A stretch of 64,000 bases of DNA from Oscillospiraceae bacterium (GCA_017524845.1 JAFXUU010000134.1:1-64000), one strand, 5' to 3'; shown: positions 18,639 through 27,758, counted from the first letter of the stretch. Translations and numbers: made by a program. The notes: generated by a model from the letters alone, not told the origin.

Positions 18639-19897
18639 GCTGGCTGATTCCCCTGATGGTGCTCCTCGTTCTGTGCTCTGCGTTCTTCTCCAGCTCCGAA
18701 ATCTCCTATGCCGCCGCCAACAAGCTGCATATCCACAGCGCGGCGGAAAAGGGCGAAAAAAAGGCGCAGCGCGTCCTTTGGATCACCGATCATTTTCCCC
18801 GCTTCCTTTCCACGATCCTGGTGGGAAACAATCTGGTGAACATCGCCTTTTCCTCCGTTATGACACTGCTGCTGGCCGAGCGGCTCGGCAGCCGGGGAGA
18901 GAGCGCGGCGCCCTTCATCAGTACGGCCGTCCTGCTGATCTGCGGGGAGATCATCCCCAAAATCGTGGGCACCAGCCAGGCGGACAGGCTCGTTTACGCT
19001 TACGTCTACCCCCTGCGCTTCTTCATGGTCCTTTTCTCCCCCGTCGTCGCCGTCGTCAGCGCCGTCGTCGGGAAGCTCAGCCGGTTCTGGACGCCGGAGG
19101 AGACGGAGCCGGAGGTCACGGACGAAGAGCTGGTAACGATCCTGGAGACCATCGAAGAGGAAGGCGTTTTCACCGAGCAGGAAAGCGAGCTGATCAAATC
19201 CGCCATCGAATTCAGCGACGTGACCGCGCTGGATATCTTCGTTCCCCGGGTGGACGTGGCCGCCTTCAACGTGGAGGACGGGCTGGAAGAGCTCATGCAG
19301 GACGACGATCTGCTCAGCTATTCGCGCATCCCGGTCTATCGCGAGACCATCGACAATATCCTGGGTATCCTGTCCACCAAAAAGCTCCTGAAGGCCGCCG
19401 CCGTGCAGCCCCTGGAGGAGATCTCCGTGGACGAGCTCCTTTCCCCCGCCGTTTACGTCCACAAGACCCGCACGATCTCTTCCATTCTGAAGGAGTTTCG
19501 CAAGAAACATCTGATGATGGCCGTTGTGGTGGATGAATTCGGCGGCACCATGGGGATCCTGACCCTGGAGGATATCCTGGAGGAGATCGTCGGCGATATC
19601 TACGACGAGAGCGACGAGGTTGAGCGGGACGTCGTCTCCGAGGGCGGGGACGTCTTCACCGTCGACGGCGGCACGAACATCGAGGATTTCTTCGAGTATA
19701 TCGACTACACGCCGGCCGATTTTGAGAGCGAATACACAACCATGGGCGGCTGGGCCGTGGAACGGCTGGACCGCTTTCCCAAGGTCGGGGATCGCTTCGT
19801 ATGGGACCGTTTTGACGTGACGGTCACGGAAGCGGAGACCATGCGGGTGGAGAAGCTGCAGATCCGTCTGCTGCCGCCGCCGGCCGAGGAAGAATAG
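18635..19897 (+). CDS. CNNM/HlyC-CorC-type membrane protein, full length
   Basis: A 420-residue paralogue of the preceding gene. It has the CNNM domain (SSSEISYAAANKL, CGEIIPKIVGTSQ), two CBS motifs (with D-I-F-V-P-R-V-D and MGILTLEDILEEIVGDIYDE) and, unlike its neighbour, a C-terminal CorC_HlyC domain (about 345-415, ending TVTEAETMRVEKLQI). It is likely a divalent-cation transporter or regulator of the MpfA/YhdP type. The start overlaps the upstream gene by four bases. Confidence 0.92.
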   Translation: MSWLIPLMVLLVLCSAFFSSSEISYAAANKLHIHSAAEKGEKKAQRVLWITDHFPRFLSTILVGNNLVNIAFSSVMTLLLAERLGSRGESAAPFISTAVLLICGEIIPKIVGTSQADRLVYAYVYPLRFFMVLFSPVVAVVSAVVGKLSRFWTPEETEPEVTDEELVTILETIEEEGVFTEQESELIKSAIEFSDVTALDIFVPRVDVAAFNVEDGLEELMQDDDLLSYSRIPVYRETIDNILGILSTKKLLKAAAVQPLEEISVDELLSPAVYVHKTRTISSILKEFRKKHLMMAVVVDEFGGTMGILTLEDILEEIVGDIYDESDEVERDVVSEGGDVFTVDGGTNIEDFFEYIDYTPADFESEYTTMGGWAVERLDRFPKVGDRFVWDRFDVTVTEAETMRVEKLQIRLLPPPAEEE

Positions 19898-19901
19898 CAT
19901 C

Positions 19902-19933
19902 AATGCCCGGGAACGCTTCGGTTCCCGGGCATT
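19902..19933 (+). terminator. Terminator of the CNNM operon
   Basis: A perfect 13-bp stem (19902-19914 with 19921-19933) closing a GCTTCG loop, three bases after the stop. The T run is short (ATTTCGG). Confidence 0.7.
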
Positions 19934-19940
19934 TCGGCAT

Positions 19941-19972
19941 AAAAAGGCGGAGCGCGGCCTGAGCCGCGCTCC
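19941..19972 (-). terminator. Terminator of the zinc-ribbon gene
   Basis: On the minus strand, a GGAGCGCGGC stem and its complement (19949-19958 with 19963-19972) are followed by GCCTTTTT. It lies 23 bases past the stop of the gene at 19996-20274. Confidence 0.85.
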
Positions 19973-19995
19973 GTGTAAAGCGAAAAGCTTCCGCT

Positions 19996-20274
19996 TTAGC
20001 CCTGGGCACGCATGATCGCAAAGCAATCGCTGCAGTACACCGGCCGGTCAGATTTGGGCTCGAAGGGCACACGGGCTTCCTTGCCGCAGCGGGCGCAAGT
20101 GGCGGTGAAATACTCGCGGGGGCCACGGGCGGCGTTCTTGCGGGCATCGCGGCAGGCCTTGCAGCGCTGGGGCTCGTTCTGGAAGCCGCGCTCAGCATAG
20201 AACTCCTGCTCACCGGCGGTGAACACGAACTCCTGCCCACATTCCTTGCAAACCAACGTCTTGTCCTGATACAT
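19996..20274 (-). CDS. Zinc-ribbon domain protein (two Cys4 knuckle pairs)
   Basis: A 92-residue protein with four CxxC motifs: CKEC (9-12), CKAC (38-41), CARC and CSDC. The first half (LVCKECGQEFVFTAGEQEFYAERGF...C-K-A-C-R) is the treble-clef-like zinc-binding domain common in small Clostridial proteins. The second pair makes a ribbon. No catalytic residues are seen; nucleic-acid or protein binding is possible but unproven. It lies 49 bases downstream of sigH on the same strand and may share its transcript. Confidence 0.8.
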   Translation of the reverse strand: MYQDKTLVCKECGQEFVFTAGEQEFYAERGFQNEPQRCKACRDARKNAARGPREYFTATCARCGKEARVPFEPKSDRPVYCSDCFAIMRAQG

Positions 20275-20323
20275 TGCTAATCCTCACTTTTGACTTTTCT
20301 TGGCCTTTCGGCCTGTATTTGCG

Positions 20324-20944
20324 TCAGCCTGAGCTGATATCGCCTGGGGCAAGCTTCTGGAACTTGCGGCGGATGCGCTGTACCGCGTTGTCCACCGCCT
20401 TTTCAGGTTTGTGAGTGATCTCTGCGATTTCTCTGTATGACATTCCTCTGAGAAAGCACCGAAGAACCGACTGTTCGTACGCCGACAGAAGCTGAAGAAG
20501 ATTCCGATATCTTTTTAGCGCTTCTTCCCTGTCGATGATCAGTTCTTCGGGGCCGCGCTGATTGTCATTCCGAGATGGAGCTTCGTCAAAAAGAGAGGAT
20601 TCCAAAGACAGACAGTCGTCGAGAGATACGCTTGTATTATCTGCTGCTTTTCGCAGCGCTGAGAACATGCGCCGCCGGATACACAGAACTGCAAAGGAAC
20701 GAAAGGAAGCCTTTTCTGCGGCGTCGTACCGGCGTATCGCATTCAGAAGGCCCAGCATTCCTTCCTGGATGAGGTCCTCGCTGTCCCCCCCGGTAAGAAA
20801 ATAGGGGCGCGCGAGGCTGCGGATGATGCGGCCGTAACGCCGGATCAGCTGTTCTTCCGCTTCGGAGGAACCGCCCGCAGCCAGAAGCTGCAAATCCTCA
20901 TCGGATAATGTTTCCTCCGGATGCAAATTGATACTATTATCCAT
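20324..20944 (-). CDS. sigH: SigH-like RNA polymerase sigma factor
   Basis: A 206-residue sigma-70 family factor closest in pattern to SigH (Spo0H), the early-stationary sigma factor that starts sporulation. Region 2 reads D-S-E-D-L-I-Q-E-G-M-L-G-L-L-N-A-I-R-R-Y and ASFRSFAVLCIRRRM. Region 4 has SAYEQSVLRCFLRGMSYREI and an HTH ending KAVDNAVQRIRRKF. The ATG at 20944 was chosen. A GTG at 20950 is in frame, but neither has a Shine-Dalgarno site. A consensus promoter ends 7 bases before the GTG and 13 bases before the ATG, so the mRNA should have almost no leader. Confidence 0.88.
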   Translation of the reverse strand: MDNSINLHPEETLSDEDLQLLAAGGSSEAEEQLIRRYGRIIRSLARPYFLTGGDSEDLIQEGMLGLLNAIRRYDAAEKASFRSFAVLCIRRRMFSALRKAADNTSVSLDDCLSLESSLFDEAPSRNDNQRGPEELIIDREEALKRYRNLLQLLSAYEQSVLRCFLRGMSYREIAEITHKPEKAVDNAVQRIRRKFQKLAPGDISSG

Positions 20945-20956
20945 TAACACGATTGC

Positions 20957-20985
20957 ATTATAGCCGTCTGATTGTCGCTTGTCAA
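20957..20985 (-). promoter_or_regulatory. Perfect-consensus sigma-A promoter giving a near-leaderless sigH mRNA
   Basis: Minus strand: TTGACA (20980-20985), exactly 17 bases, TATAAT (20957-20962). The start of transcription is expected 6-7 bases on, at about 20950-20951, which is at the GTG codon and about six bases from the ATG of sigH. Confidence 0.9.
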
Positions 20986-21027
20986 GGAGATTAGTAATTT
21001 TTGCCTATAGTTTTTTTGGAAAAAGCG

Positions 21028-22089
21028 CTAAAAATCCATCTTCAACTGCCCTGAATTTCCGCCGTTTTCCTCAGGATGCGGGAGACCGAGGTGCTCATAG
21101 GCCATACGGGTGGCGCATCTTCCCCGGGGCGTACGGGTCAGGAAGCCCTGCTGGAGAAGATAGGGTTCATAAACGTCCTCGATCGTCACCGTCTCCTCGT
21201 TCACCGTGGCGGCCAGCGTATCCAGTCCCACGGGCCCGCCGCCGTACTGAAGGATGATGCTCCGCAGCAGCCTCCGGTCGATGTTGTCCAGACCGAGCCG
21301 ATCGATCTCCAGCCTTGTCAGCGCGTCGTCCGCCACCGCCTTCGTGATCACGCCGTCCGCCAGGATCTCGGCAAAGTCCCGGACCCGCTTCAGCAGACGG
21401 TTGGCGATGCGGGGCGTGCCCCGGCAGCGCTTTGCGATCTCTTCTGCGCCGGAGGGATCGATGCCGATGTTCAGCAGCTCGGCGCTCCTCTGTATGATCA
21501 GCTTCAGCTCCTCCGGCGTATACAGCTCCAGCTTCAGGATCACGCCGAACCGATCCCGCAGGGGCGCCGAAATCTGTCCGGAACGGGTCGTCGCTCCCAC
21601 GAGGGTGAATTTCTTTAACGGGAGCCGGATGGAATCCGCAGAGGGTCCCTGCCCGATGATGATGTCGATCTCCCCGTCCTCCATGGCCGGATACAGGATC
21701 TCCTCCACGCTGCGGTTGAGGCGGTGGATCTCGTCCACGAAGAGGATGTCGTTGTCGTTGAGATTGGTCAGCAGGGCAGCCAGGTCCCGGGGCTTCTCGA
21801 TCGCGGGACCGGAGGTCTTCCGGATATTCACGCCCATTTCGTTGGCGATGATCTCCGCAAGGGTGGTCTTTCCCAGACCCGGAGGACCGTGGAGCAGAAC
21901 GTGATCCAGCGCTTCGCCCCGCCGCCGGGCGGCCTCGATGAAAATGCGCAGATTGTCCTTTGCCAGCTTCTGCCCGATATATTCGTTCAGCGTACGGGGA
22001 CGGAGGGAGAGCTCCCCCTCATCCTCCGGCACGAGGCGGCTGCTGGTCAGGTTCCGGGTAGGGTTCTCACCGCTTATCTCGATGCTCAT
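21028..22089 (-). CDS. ruvB: Holliday junction branch migration ATPase RuvB
   Basis: A 353-residue AAA+ helicase motor. Walker A is [12 protein letters not shown], Walker B/sensor blocks are [11 protein letters not shown] and GATTRSG, and the winged-helix C terminus holds [11 protein letters not shown] and R-T-P-R-G-R. It follows ruvA by 14 bases and forms the branch-migration complex with RuvA. Confidence 0.97.
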   Translation of the reverse strand: MSIEISGENPTRNLTSSRLVPEDEGELSLRPRTLNEYIGQKLAKDNLRIFIEAARRRGEALDHVLLHGPPGLGKTTLAEIIANEMGVNIRKTSGPAIEKPRDLAALLTNLNDNDILFVDEIHRLNRSVEEILYPAMEDGEIDIIIGQGPSADSIRLPLKKFTLVGATTRSGQISAPLRDRFGVILKLELYTPEELKLIIQRSAELLNIGIDPSGAEEIAKRCRGTPRIANRLLKRVRDFAEILADGVITKAVADDALTRLEIDRLGLDNIDRRLLRSIILQYGGGPVGLDTLAATVNEETVTIEDVYEPYLLQQGFLTRTPRGRCATRMAYEHLGLPHPEENGGNSGQLKMDF

Positions 22090-22103
22090 GGCTGTCCTTC
22101 ACC

Positions 22104-22709
22104 TCATTTCAGGGAGGTCTTCAGCACCTCGCGGACGGCCTCCTCAACGGTCAGCGCGGAGATATCCACCCGGGAGAGCACCGAATTGATCTCCGCCGGC
22201 GTATAGCCCAGCACGGTCAGCGCGGCCGCCACGTCCCTGGCCTTCGGATCGCCCGCGGGCGCTTTCCCGGATGTCACGGAAACGCTTCCCGGCGTCAGTC
22301 CGCTGAGATCGGCGGTGACCTTGTCCTTCAGCTCCAGGAGGATGCGCTGCGCCAGCTTCTTTCCGATCCCGGGCGCGATGGTCAGGGCCTTCTCGTTCCC
22401 GTTGGCGATGGCCAGGGCCAGCTCCTCCGGGCTGCTGGCAGAGAGGATGGAAAGGGCTGCCTTCGGACCGACCCCGGTGATGCCGGTGAGCATGCGGAAG
22501 CTGTTGAGCTCCTTTTGGGTCGTGAAGCCATAGATATCAAAGGCGTCCTCCCGGATGACGCAGCAGGTATACAGCTTCGCCGTTTCCCCCTGCTTCAGCA
22601 TGGAAAGGCTGCGCATGGAGGTGTTGCAGCTGAAGCCCACGCCGCCGCAGTCGATGACGGCGAGGCCGCTCTCAATGGCTGCCACGGTGCCGTTCAGATA
22701 GTAGAACAT
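22104..22709 (-). CDS. ruvA: Holliday junction DNA-binding protein RuvA
   Basis: A 201-residue RuvA: N-terminal OB fold (M-F-Y-Y-L-N-G-T-V), tandem helix-hairpin-helix motifs (LTGITGVGPKAALSIL, IAPGIGKKLAQRILLELKDK) and a C-terminal domain (about 150-200) that contacts RuvB. It overlaps ruvC by 16 bases. Confidence 0.96.
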   Translation of the reverse strand: MFYYLNGTVAAIESGLAVIDCGGVGFSCNTSMRSLSMLKQGETAKLYTCCVIREDAFDIYGFTTQKELNSFRMLTGITGVGPKAALSILSASSPEELALAIANGNEKALTIAPGIGKKLAQRILLELKDKVTADLSGLTPGSVSVTSGKAPAGDPKARDVAAALTVLGYTPAEINSVLSRVDISALTVEEAVREVLKTSLK

Positions 22710-23218
22710 TGCTTCTTCTCCCCCGCCTGAAATAGTAAGGACGTAGCCGCCCGACCGTGACAGAGGGCTATGGCCAGCGCGTCGGCTGCGTCGTCGGGCT
22801 TCGGTACCTCCGTCAGATTGAGCATCCGCCGCACCATCTCCATGACCTGCCGCTTTTCCGCCCTGCCGTAACCGACGACGCTCTGCTTGACCTGCAGCGG
22901 CGTGTATTCGTAGATGGGGATCTGCTTCTGCCTGCAGGCCAGCAGCAGGATGCCCCGCCCGTGGGCGACGCTGATGCCCGTGGTGATGTTCGTATTGAAA
23001 AACAGTTCCTCGATCGCCACGGCCTCCGGCGCCGTCGCCTCCAGCAGCTGAAGCATATCGTTGTAAATGATCTCCAGCCGCTGGGACAGGGGCAGACCGG
23101 CTTCCGTGCGGATGGCGCCGCAGGTCAGGGAGCGGAAGCGGCCCGCCTCGGCCTCGATGGCGCCGAAGCCCACGATGGCAATGCCCGGATCAAGACCCAG
23201 GATCCGCAAAACCCTCAC
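22694..23218 (-). CDS. ruvC: Crossover junction endonuclease RuvC
   Basis: A 174-residue resolvase. The catalytic acidic residues are in LGLDPGIAIVGFG (Asp near residue 9), AIEELFFN and the late KPDDAADALAIALCH. The start is a GTG at 23218; the exact start is uncertain because the AAAGGA site lies only one base from it. It is the first gene of a ruvCAB operon with its own promoter. Confidence 0.94.
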   Translation of the reverse strand: MRVLRILGLDPGIAIVGFGAIEAEAGRFRSLTCGAIRTEAGLPLSQRLEIIYNDMLQLLEATAPEAVAIEELFFNTNITTGISVAHGRGILLLACRQKQIPIYEYTPLQVKQSVVGYGRAEKRQVMEMVRRMLNLTEVPKPDDAADALAIALCHGRAATSLLFQAGEKKQCSTI

Positions 23219-23267
23219 ATCCTTTGCCGCGGCAGGACAGCCGCAGGATCGCCGCTTGGCAGATCCA

Positions 23268-23296
23268 TTGTAGCATACTCCCGGCAGATTCGCAAC
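23268..23296 (-). promoter_or_regulatory. ruvCAB promoter overlapping a hairpin
   Basis: Minus strand: TTGCGA (23291-23296), 17 bases, TACAAT (23268-23273). The spacer is one arm of an 11-bp inverted repeat (23281-23291 with 23300-23310) that may also end transcription of the upstream gene, though it lacks a T tract. Confidence 0.65.
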
Positions 23297-23333
23297 GAAA
23301 TCTGCCGGGAAGCAGGATCATGGCCCAGGGTAA

Positions 23334-26243
23334 TCAGGTCAGCTCGGCAAGCAGCTTCGCCGCCTGGGCGCGGGTGAGGCTTCCGCCGGGATCGAAGCCG
23401 GTCCCGTCCCCACGCATGACGCCCATGAAGGCCAGCTCCGCAGCATAGGACCTGGCCCACGCGGGGATATCCCCGGCGTCCGGGAAGGGCAGATCCGCCA
23501 TCATGCGGCCGCCCTCCATGGTCCTGCCCAGGATCACCGCCGCCTGCGCTCTGGTCAGGGCCTGTTTGGGCATGAAGTAAAGTCCGCCCTCCGCCGCAGC
23601 GCCCTGAATGAGCCCCGCGGCCGCCACGGCGCGGACGCTGTCGGCCGCCCATTCGGGAATGTCGCTTTCATCCGCAAATACGACGCCGGACGAAGCCCCA
23701 TCCGTGTCCAGCCGGAGCCAGCGGCAGAGCATGACGGAGAACTCCGCCCTGGTGACCACGCTGTTGGGATCGTACATAAGCCGCCCCTCCCCGTCTGGCT
23801 TGCCGTTGACGATGCCCATGGCGGAGAGATAGTTCACGTAGCGCCTGGCCCAGTGGTCCTCCATGTCCGGGAAAGGAGATGCTTCCCCTCCCTCCGTCAG
23901 GAGAGAGGCCGAATTATAGTTGCCGCTGCCGTCTCTCGCCGTCAATACGGCATGGAAGGGCCCCGGACCGTCGGGAAGGACGGCCCGGAATTCGCCGGAT
24001 TCCTCGGAATACTCGAAGGCGCATGCCCTGCCGTCGACAGTGAAGCCCAGCTCGTCGGCTCTCAGGAGACCGTCCTCCCGGTCCCAAAGCGACCCGGTCA
24101 GCTCGCCGCCGTCCTGACTCAGACGGACGACCGGCGCTTCGATATCCGGCTCTCCCTCTCCGTACAGCAGAAGCTGATCCAGCCATATGGAGCCCTTTCC
24201 CTCGCCGCTGAGACGAAGGTCGAGGATCGGTCCGCAGAAGCCGACGTCCACCGTGCAGAGCATCCAGCCCGGGCGGTCCAGGCGGCCCAGGAGCAGGGAC
24301 ACGGCCTCATGGTCGGAATAGAGGCTGACGCCGCTCCCGTCGCTCAGCACCCAAAGGCTGACCTGCTCCAGCAGGCCGGTTTCGTAGGCCTCCATGGAAA
24401 AGACGGCGTCCCCCTCCGACAGATCGTAATCCAGGCGGAGGCTTCCCCTGCCGTATTTCACCCGGTCCCGCAGCGTCTCGCCGGACCAGCGGAGGCCGTC
24501 CGCGCCGCCGGAGGTCACGTTTTCAAAACCGTCCAGGCACAGGACGCGGTCGATCACCAGGACGGACAGCTCTGCCGAAGCAGCTCCGACGGCTGCGCGA
24601 ATGCTGCCCGCCGCAGGCTGAGCCGCTGCGGTAAATTCGCCGTCCCGGATGCTGCCGATCCCGCCTTCCGCCTCCCAGACAATGGAAGCGCCGCTGCTGC
24701 AGACGGGCAGCGCGTTCCAGAAGGCCCGCACCGTCAGCCCCACAGAATCGCCCGGGCGGAGCCGCAGAGAGCCGGTCTCCCTCGCGTCGGTCTCGGGGAT
24801 CAGCCGCAGCTCCTCCGGTTCGCCGATCACCGGGATGTGAAGGACGCCGGATACGCCGCCCGCCTCCGCCGTGACCGTGACGACGCCGGGGGTAACCGGG
24901 GCGGTGAAGCGCCCGTCGGAGCGGATGCTTCCGCTGTCTGCGCTCCAGCTGACAGAGCCGGGTTCCACCGGGTTTCCGCAGCTGTCACAGCCGCCGCAGG
25001 TGAAGACGCAGCTGCTGCCGCAGAGCAGCACCTTTTCATCGCAGTAGACGCCGACGCAGTCCAGAAGTCCGGCTTCTTCCGCCGGAGACTCCAGCAGCAG
25101 ATACTGGGGCGTTTCCCTGGGCTCTCCCAGGGAGGGCAGATTGCGTACGGCGCAGGCTTCACCCCCGGGGAGCTGCGCGCCGAGTACGGTGGAGGCTCCG
25201 CCGTCCAGAACGCCCGCCGAAGCGCAGCCCAGCTCCGCGAGACGCTGCGCCGTTTCCGACAGGGTCAGGCCCTGGGCATAGCCCGCCTGCCGTCCGTCGG
25301 CAGTATAGAAGACGACCGTGCCGTCCTCCCGGATGCCGATGGCCGTCCTGGGGGCATGGTTGCGGTCGAGCCGGTCCAGATCCTCCGGCGCTTCTCCGTC
25401 CTCCAGCAGCCGGTAGAGACAGCCCAACGCCGTGATGCATTCGCCGAATCGCGCGTCACCGGCCGTCACGGTCAGCGTCGCTTCCCCGCCGGGGGCCAGA
25501 ACATCGGACAGACGCCGATACTCCGCCTCCGGAAGCACAAGCAGGTGCCTGTCCGCGGGGATCTCCACTATCCCACCCTCCGGCAGAACGGAATCCACGG
25601 TATAGCGCAGCTCGCCGCCGATGCGGAGGGCGCCGTTTTCCTCCGGCTCCAGGAGGAGGCAGCGGGTGTCCTCACCGGAATCCGCTGAGCTGCCCCAGGC
25701 AGGGGTGAAGAGGCAGGCCGTCCCCGCCCTGTGATCCTTGTTTATGCCGCCGAGGGTCAGCTGCCCGCCGCCGACGTCCAGCCGAATCGTGAGCGCGGGC
25801 CTGCCGAGAAAGGCGGACCCATCCTCCAAAAACCCGAAAGCGCAGTTGCCGTCGTCGGAGGAGAGCAGCTCGCCGTCCCGCACCGCGAGCCCAAGGGGCA
25901 TGCCGGTGCGCATGACGTAATAATCGCCGTTCACACAGGCAAGCGTGCGGCCTCCGTCTCCCTCCACCGCTTCACCGTAGGATAGCTTCCGGCGGATGCT
26001 GTCACCGGTGACCAGACGGGGCAGGACCGGGCCCCCGGGCCGATATTCTATGTAATGCTCCGACTGACGGGATCCGTTGTCGAAAACGGCTTCCGTCAGC
26101 GAAACGGACGAGGTGACGCCCGTCACCCGCTCCCAGATCAGCTCGGAAGGGACGGTCTCCCCTTCCGCCGAAGTGGAGGGCGGGAGAAGCGCGAAAAGAA
26201 GCAAAACGGACAGCATAATCGCTGTGAATCTGCGCAGCAGCAT
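23334..26243 (-). CDS. Secreted phosphodiester glycosidase-like protein with SLH anchor
   Basis: A 969-residue surface protein. It begins with a signal peptide (MLLRRF then a hydrophobic core ending near STSAEG). Residues about 85-365 resemble the NAGPA/phosphodiester glycosidase domain: NGDYY, GMPLGLAVRDG, and late IGIREDGTVVFYTADG with GVLDGGASTVLG. Two Ig-like regions follow (about 395-560) and a carbohydrate-binding-like beta region (575-690). Three SLH repeats close the protein (DMEDHWARRYVNYLSAMGIV..., then two more), which would tether it to secondary cell-wall polymer. Such enzymes cleave GlcNAc-1-phosphodiester-type bonds in wall polymers. The start ATG at 26243 has TGGAG six bases upstream; longer in-frame starts exist. 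Confidence 0.85.
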   Translation of the reverse strand: MLLRRFTAIMLSVLLLFALLPPSTSAEGETVPSELIWERVTGVTSSVSLTEAVFDNGSRQSEHYIEYRPGGPVLPRLVTGDSIRRKLSYGEAVEGDGGRTLACVNGDYYVMRTGMPLGLAVRDGELLSSDDGNCAFGFLEDGSAFLGRPALTIRLDVGGGQLTLGGINKDHRAGTACLFTPAWGSSADSGEDTRCLLLEPEENGALRIGGELRYTVDSVLPEGGIVEIPADRHLLVLPEAEYRRLSDVLAPGGEATLTVTAGDARFGECITALGCLYRLLEDGEAPEDLDRLDRNHAPRTAIGIREDGTVVFYTADGRQAGYAQGLTLSETAQRLAELGCASAGVLDGGASTVLGAQLPGGEACAVRNLPSLGEPRETPQYLLLESPAEEAGLLDCVGVYCDEKVLLCGSSCVFTCGGCDSCGNPVEPGSVSWSADSGSIRSDGRFTAPVTPGVVTVTAEAGGVSGVLHIPVIGEPEELRLIPETDARETGSLRLRPGDSVGLTVRAFWNALPVCSSGASIVWEAEGGIGSIRDGEFTAAAQPAAGSIRAAVGAASAELSVLVIDRVLCLDGFENVTSGGADGLRWSGETLRDRVKYGRGSLRLDYDLSEGDAVFSMEAYETGLLEQVSLWVLSDGSGVSLYSDHEAVSLLLGRLDRPGWMLCTVDVGFCGPILDLRLSGEGKGSIWLDQLLLYGEGEPDIEAPVVRLSQDGGELTGSLWDREDGLLRADELGFTVDGRACAFEYSEESGEFRAVLPDGPGPFHAVLTARDGSGNYNSASLLTEGGEASPFPDMEDHWARRYVNYLSAMGIVNGKPDGEGRLMYDPNSVVTRAEFSVMLCRWLRLDTDGASSGVVFADESDIPEWAADSVRAVAAAGLIQGAAAEGGLYFMPKQALTRAQAAVILGRTMEGGRMMADLPFPDAGDIPAWARSYAAELAFMGVMRGDGTGFDPGGSLTRAQAAKLLAELT

Positions 26244-26311
26244 GGCAGTCTCCATCAAGTAAGTTTCCGGGAACGGCAAGGACGGCAAAACCGGCCCGTC
26301 CCTGCGCCTGG

Positions 26312-26340
26312 ATTATAGCATAAGGCGGCAGCTGTGACAA
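26312..26340 (-). promoter_or_regulatory. Promoter of the SLH glycosidase gene
   Basis: Minus strand: TTGTCA (26335-26340), 17 bases, TATAAT (26312-26317), about 65 bases before the start codon. Confidence 0.75.
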
Positions 26341-26365
26341 CCGGAGCAATTTGTATCTTATGGGC

Positions 26366-26405
26366 GAAAACAGCAGGGGGCGCGGACAAACCGCGCCTCC
26401 TGCTG
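26366..26405 (-). terminator. Terminator of the HtrA-like gene
   Basis: A 15-bp stem (26371-26385 with 26391-26405, one G-T pair) with a 5-base loop, followed on the minus strand by TTTTCGCC. Confidence 0.85.
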
Positions 26406-26447
26406 CTTGAAAAGGGGAAAGTATGAAAACAAGTGAGGACAAGCAGA

Positions 26448-27758
26448 TCAATCGGATAGCTTGGCAGCTTCCATAAGCGTGAAGGTGACTTCGAAGGTCT
26501 TCCGATCCCGAAACACCTCCAGGGTCAGCGGATCGCCGGCCGCACAGCCGTTGATGACGGAATAGAGATCGGAAACGCTTTCCACCGTCTGTCCGTTGGC
26601 CTTCAGGATGAGATCTCCCCGAAGGAGACCGGCCTCTTCGGCGGGACTGTTTTCCCTCACGGAGGAGATATAGAGGCAGCAGGGGTATTCATAGTAGGCG
26701 GCGTAGGCAGCGGGAAGCTCGGAAACGGTAAGCCCCGAGGAGGGACGCCCGGCGACGTATCCGTTTTTCAAAAGCTCCTCGATCACGTCTTTCGCGGTAT
26801 GCATCGAGATGGCGAAGCCGATGCCGCCCGCGTCCGGGAGCTGTGACGCCATGTCCGGGTTGACGATGCCGATCACCTGCCCGGCGCCGTTGACGAGGGC
26901 GCTGCCGGATGCGACATCCCCCAGGGAAATGCCCATCTGAAAAGCCTCAAGCGTAAAGCCGCGGTAATGGAAGGAGGGGTTCACGGCGGAAAGAATACCG
27001 TCTGTGATGTTCACAACGCCGCCCACCGGATTGCCCACGACGGCGACGCTGTCGCCCGGGTAGGCGGTCTCACCGCTGCTGAAGGTGGCCGTTTCCAGAC
27101 CCTGCGCGTCGATCTTCAGCACCGTCAGATCCGTTGCGTAATCCAGGCCGACCACGTACGCATCGTATTTGCTGCCGCCGATCTCCACGGAAATGCTCTC
27201 CGCGCCGGAGACCAGGTGCGTACTGGCGATGAGCGCTCCGTCCTCCGATATCACGATGACGGCCCCGGTGCGCACGGCCCCGGAGGAATCCGCCGATCTC
27301 AGGATGCCCACCGCGGGGGCGCAGGCCGCATAGATCTGTCCGTAGGACATGGCCGATCCCCTGCTGACGGCGGACATGGGCAGGGTCTCGCCGTTCCACT
27401 CATATCTTCCGGCGATCCCCGCGGAATCCTGAACGACCTCTTCAAAGGAAGGCGTCTGGTTTTCCAGCCGCAGGAGCGGCTCGGAGGGCTGCCTTCTGAC
27501 GAGCTCGACGGAAAAGCCGTTTTCATCATGCGTGACGGAAAGAGAAATATGCAGGATGAGAACGCAGAAGGCCGCTCCGGCCGCAGCCAGGATGAGAAGA
27601 GCCGCGATCAGCGGACCAACGAAGCCGGACTTCTTCTCTGCTTTTGCCGCGTATACCGTTTCCGCCCGGTCCAGCCGGGAGCAAAACTGATAGCCGCCGT
27701 TTTCCGCAGGCGCGGTATATGCGTTCGGTTCCTGCCGAATATCCTTATCGTCTGACAT
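26448..27758 (-). CDS. HtrA/DegP-like membrane-anchored serine protease with PDZ domain
   Basis: A 436-residue protein: cytosolic N terminus, one membrane span (about 46-72), a trypsin-like domain and a C-terminal PDZ domain (about 335-430, with SPAEEAGLLRGDLILKANG). The triad is visible as H181 (ASTHLV), D210 (ATDLTVLK) and S284 (VASGSALVN). The usual G-N-S-G-G-P around the serine is changed to V-A-S-G-S-A, and the N-N-H-V around the histidine is S-T-H-L, so activity is uncertain. The start follows GGAGG by five bases. It sits just downstream of a two-component system on the same strand and may respond to envelope stress. Confidence 0.85.
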   Translation of the reverse strand: MSDDKDIRQEPNAYTAPAENGGYQFCSRLDRAETVYAAKAEKKSGFVGPLIAALLILAAAGAAFCVLILHISLSVTHDENGFSVELVRRQPSEPLLRLENQTPSFEEVVQDSAGIAGRYEWNGETLPMSAVSRGSAMSYGQIYAACAPAVGILRSADSSGAVRTGAVIVISEDGALIASTHLVSGAESISVEIGGSKYDAYVVGLDYATDLTVLKIDAQGLETATFSSGETAYPGDSVAVVGNPVGGVVNITDGILSAVNPSFHYRGFTLEAFQMGISLGDVASGSALVNGAGQVIGIVNPDMASQLPDAGGIGFAISMHTAKDVIEELLKNGYVAGRPSSGLTVSELPAAYAAYYEYPCCLYISSVRENSPAEEAGLLRGDLILKANGQTVESVSDLYSVINGCAAGDPLTLEVFRDRKTFEVTFTLMEAAKLSD

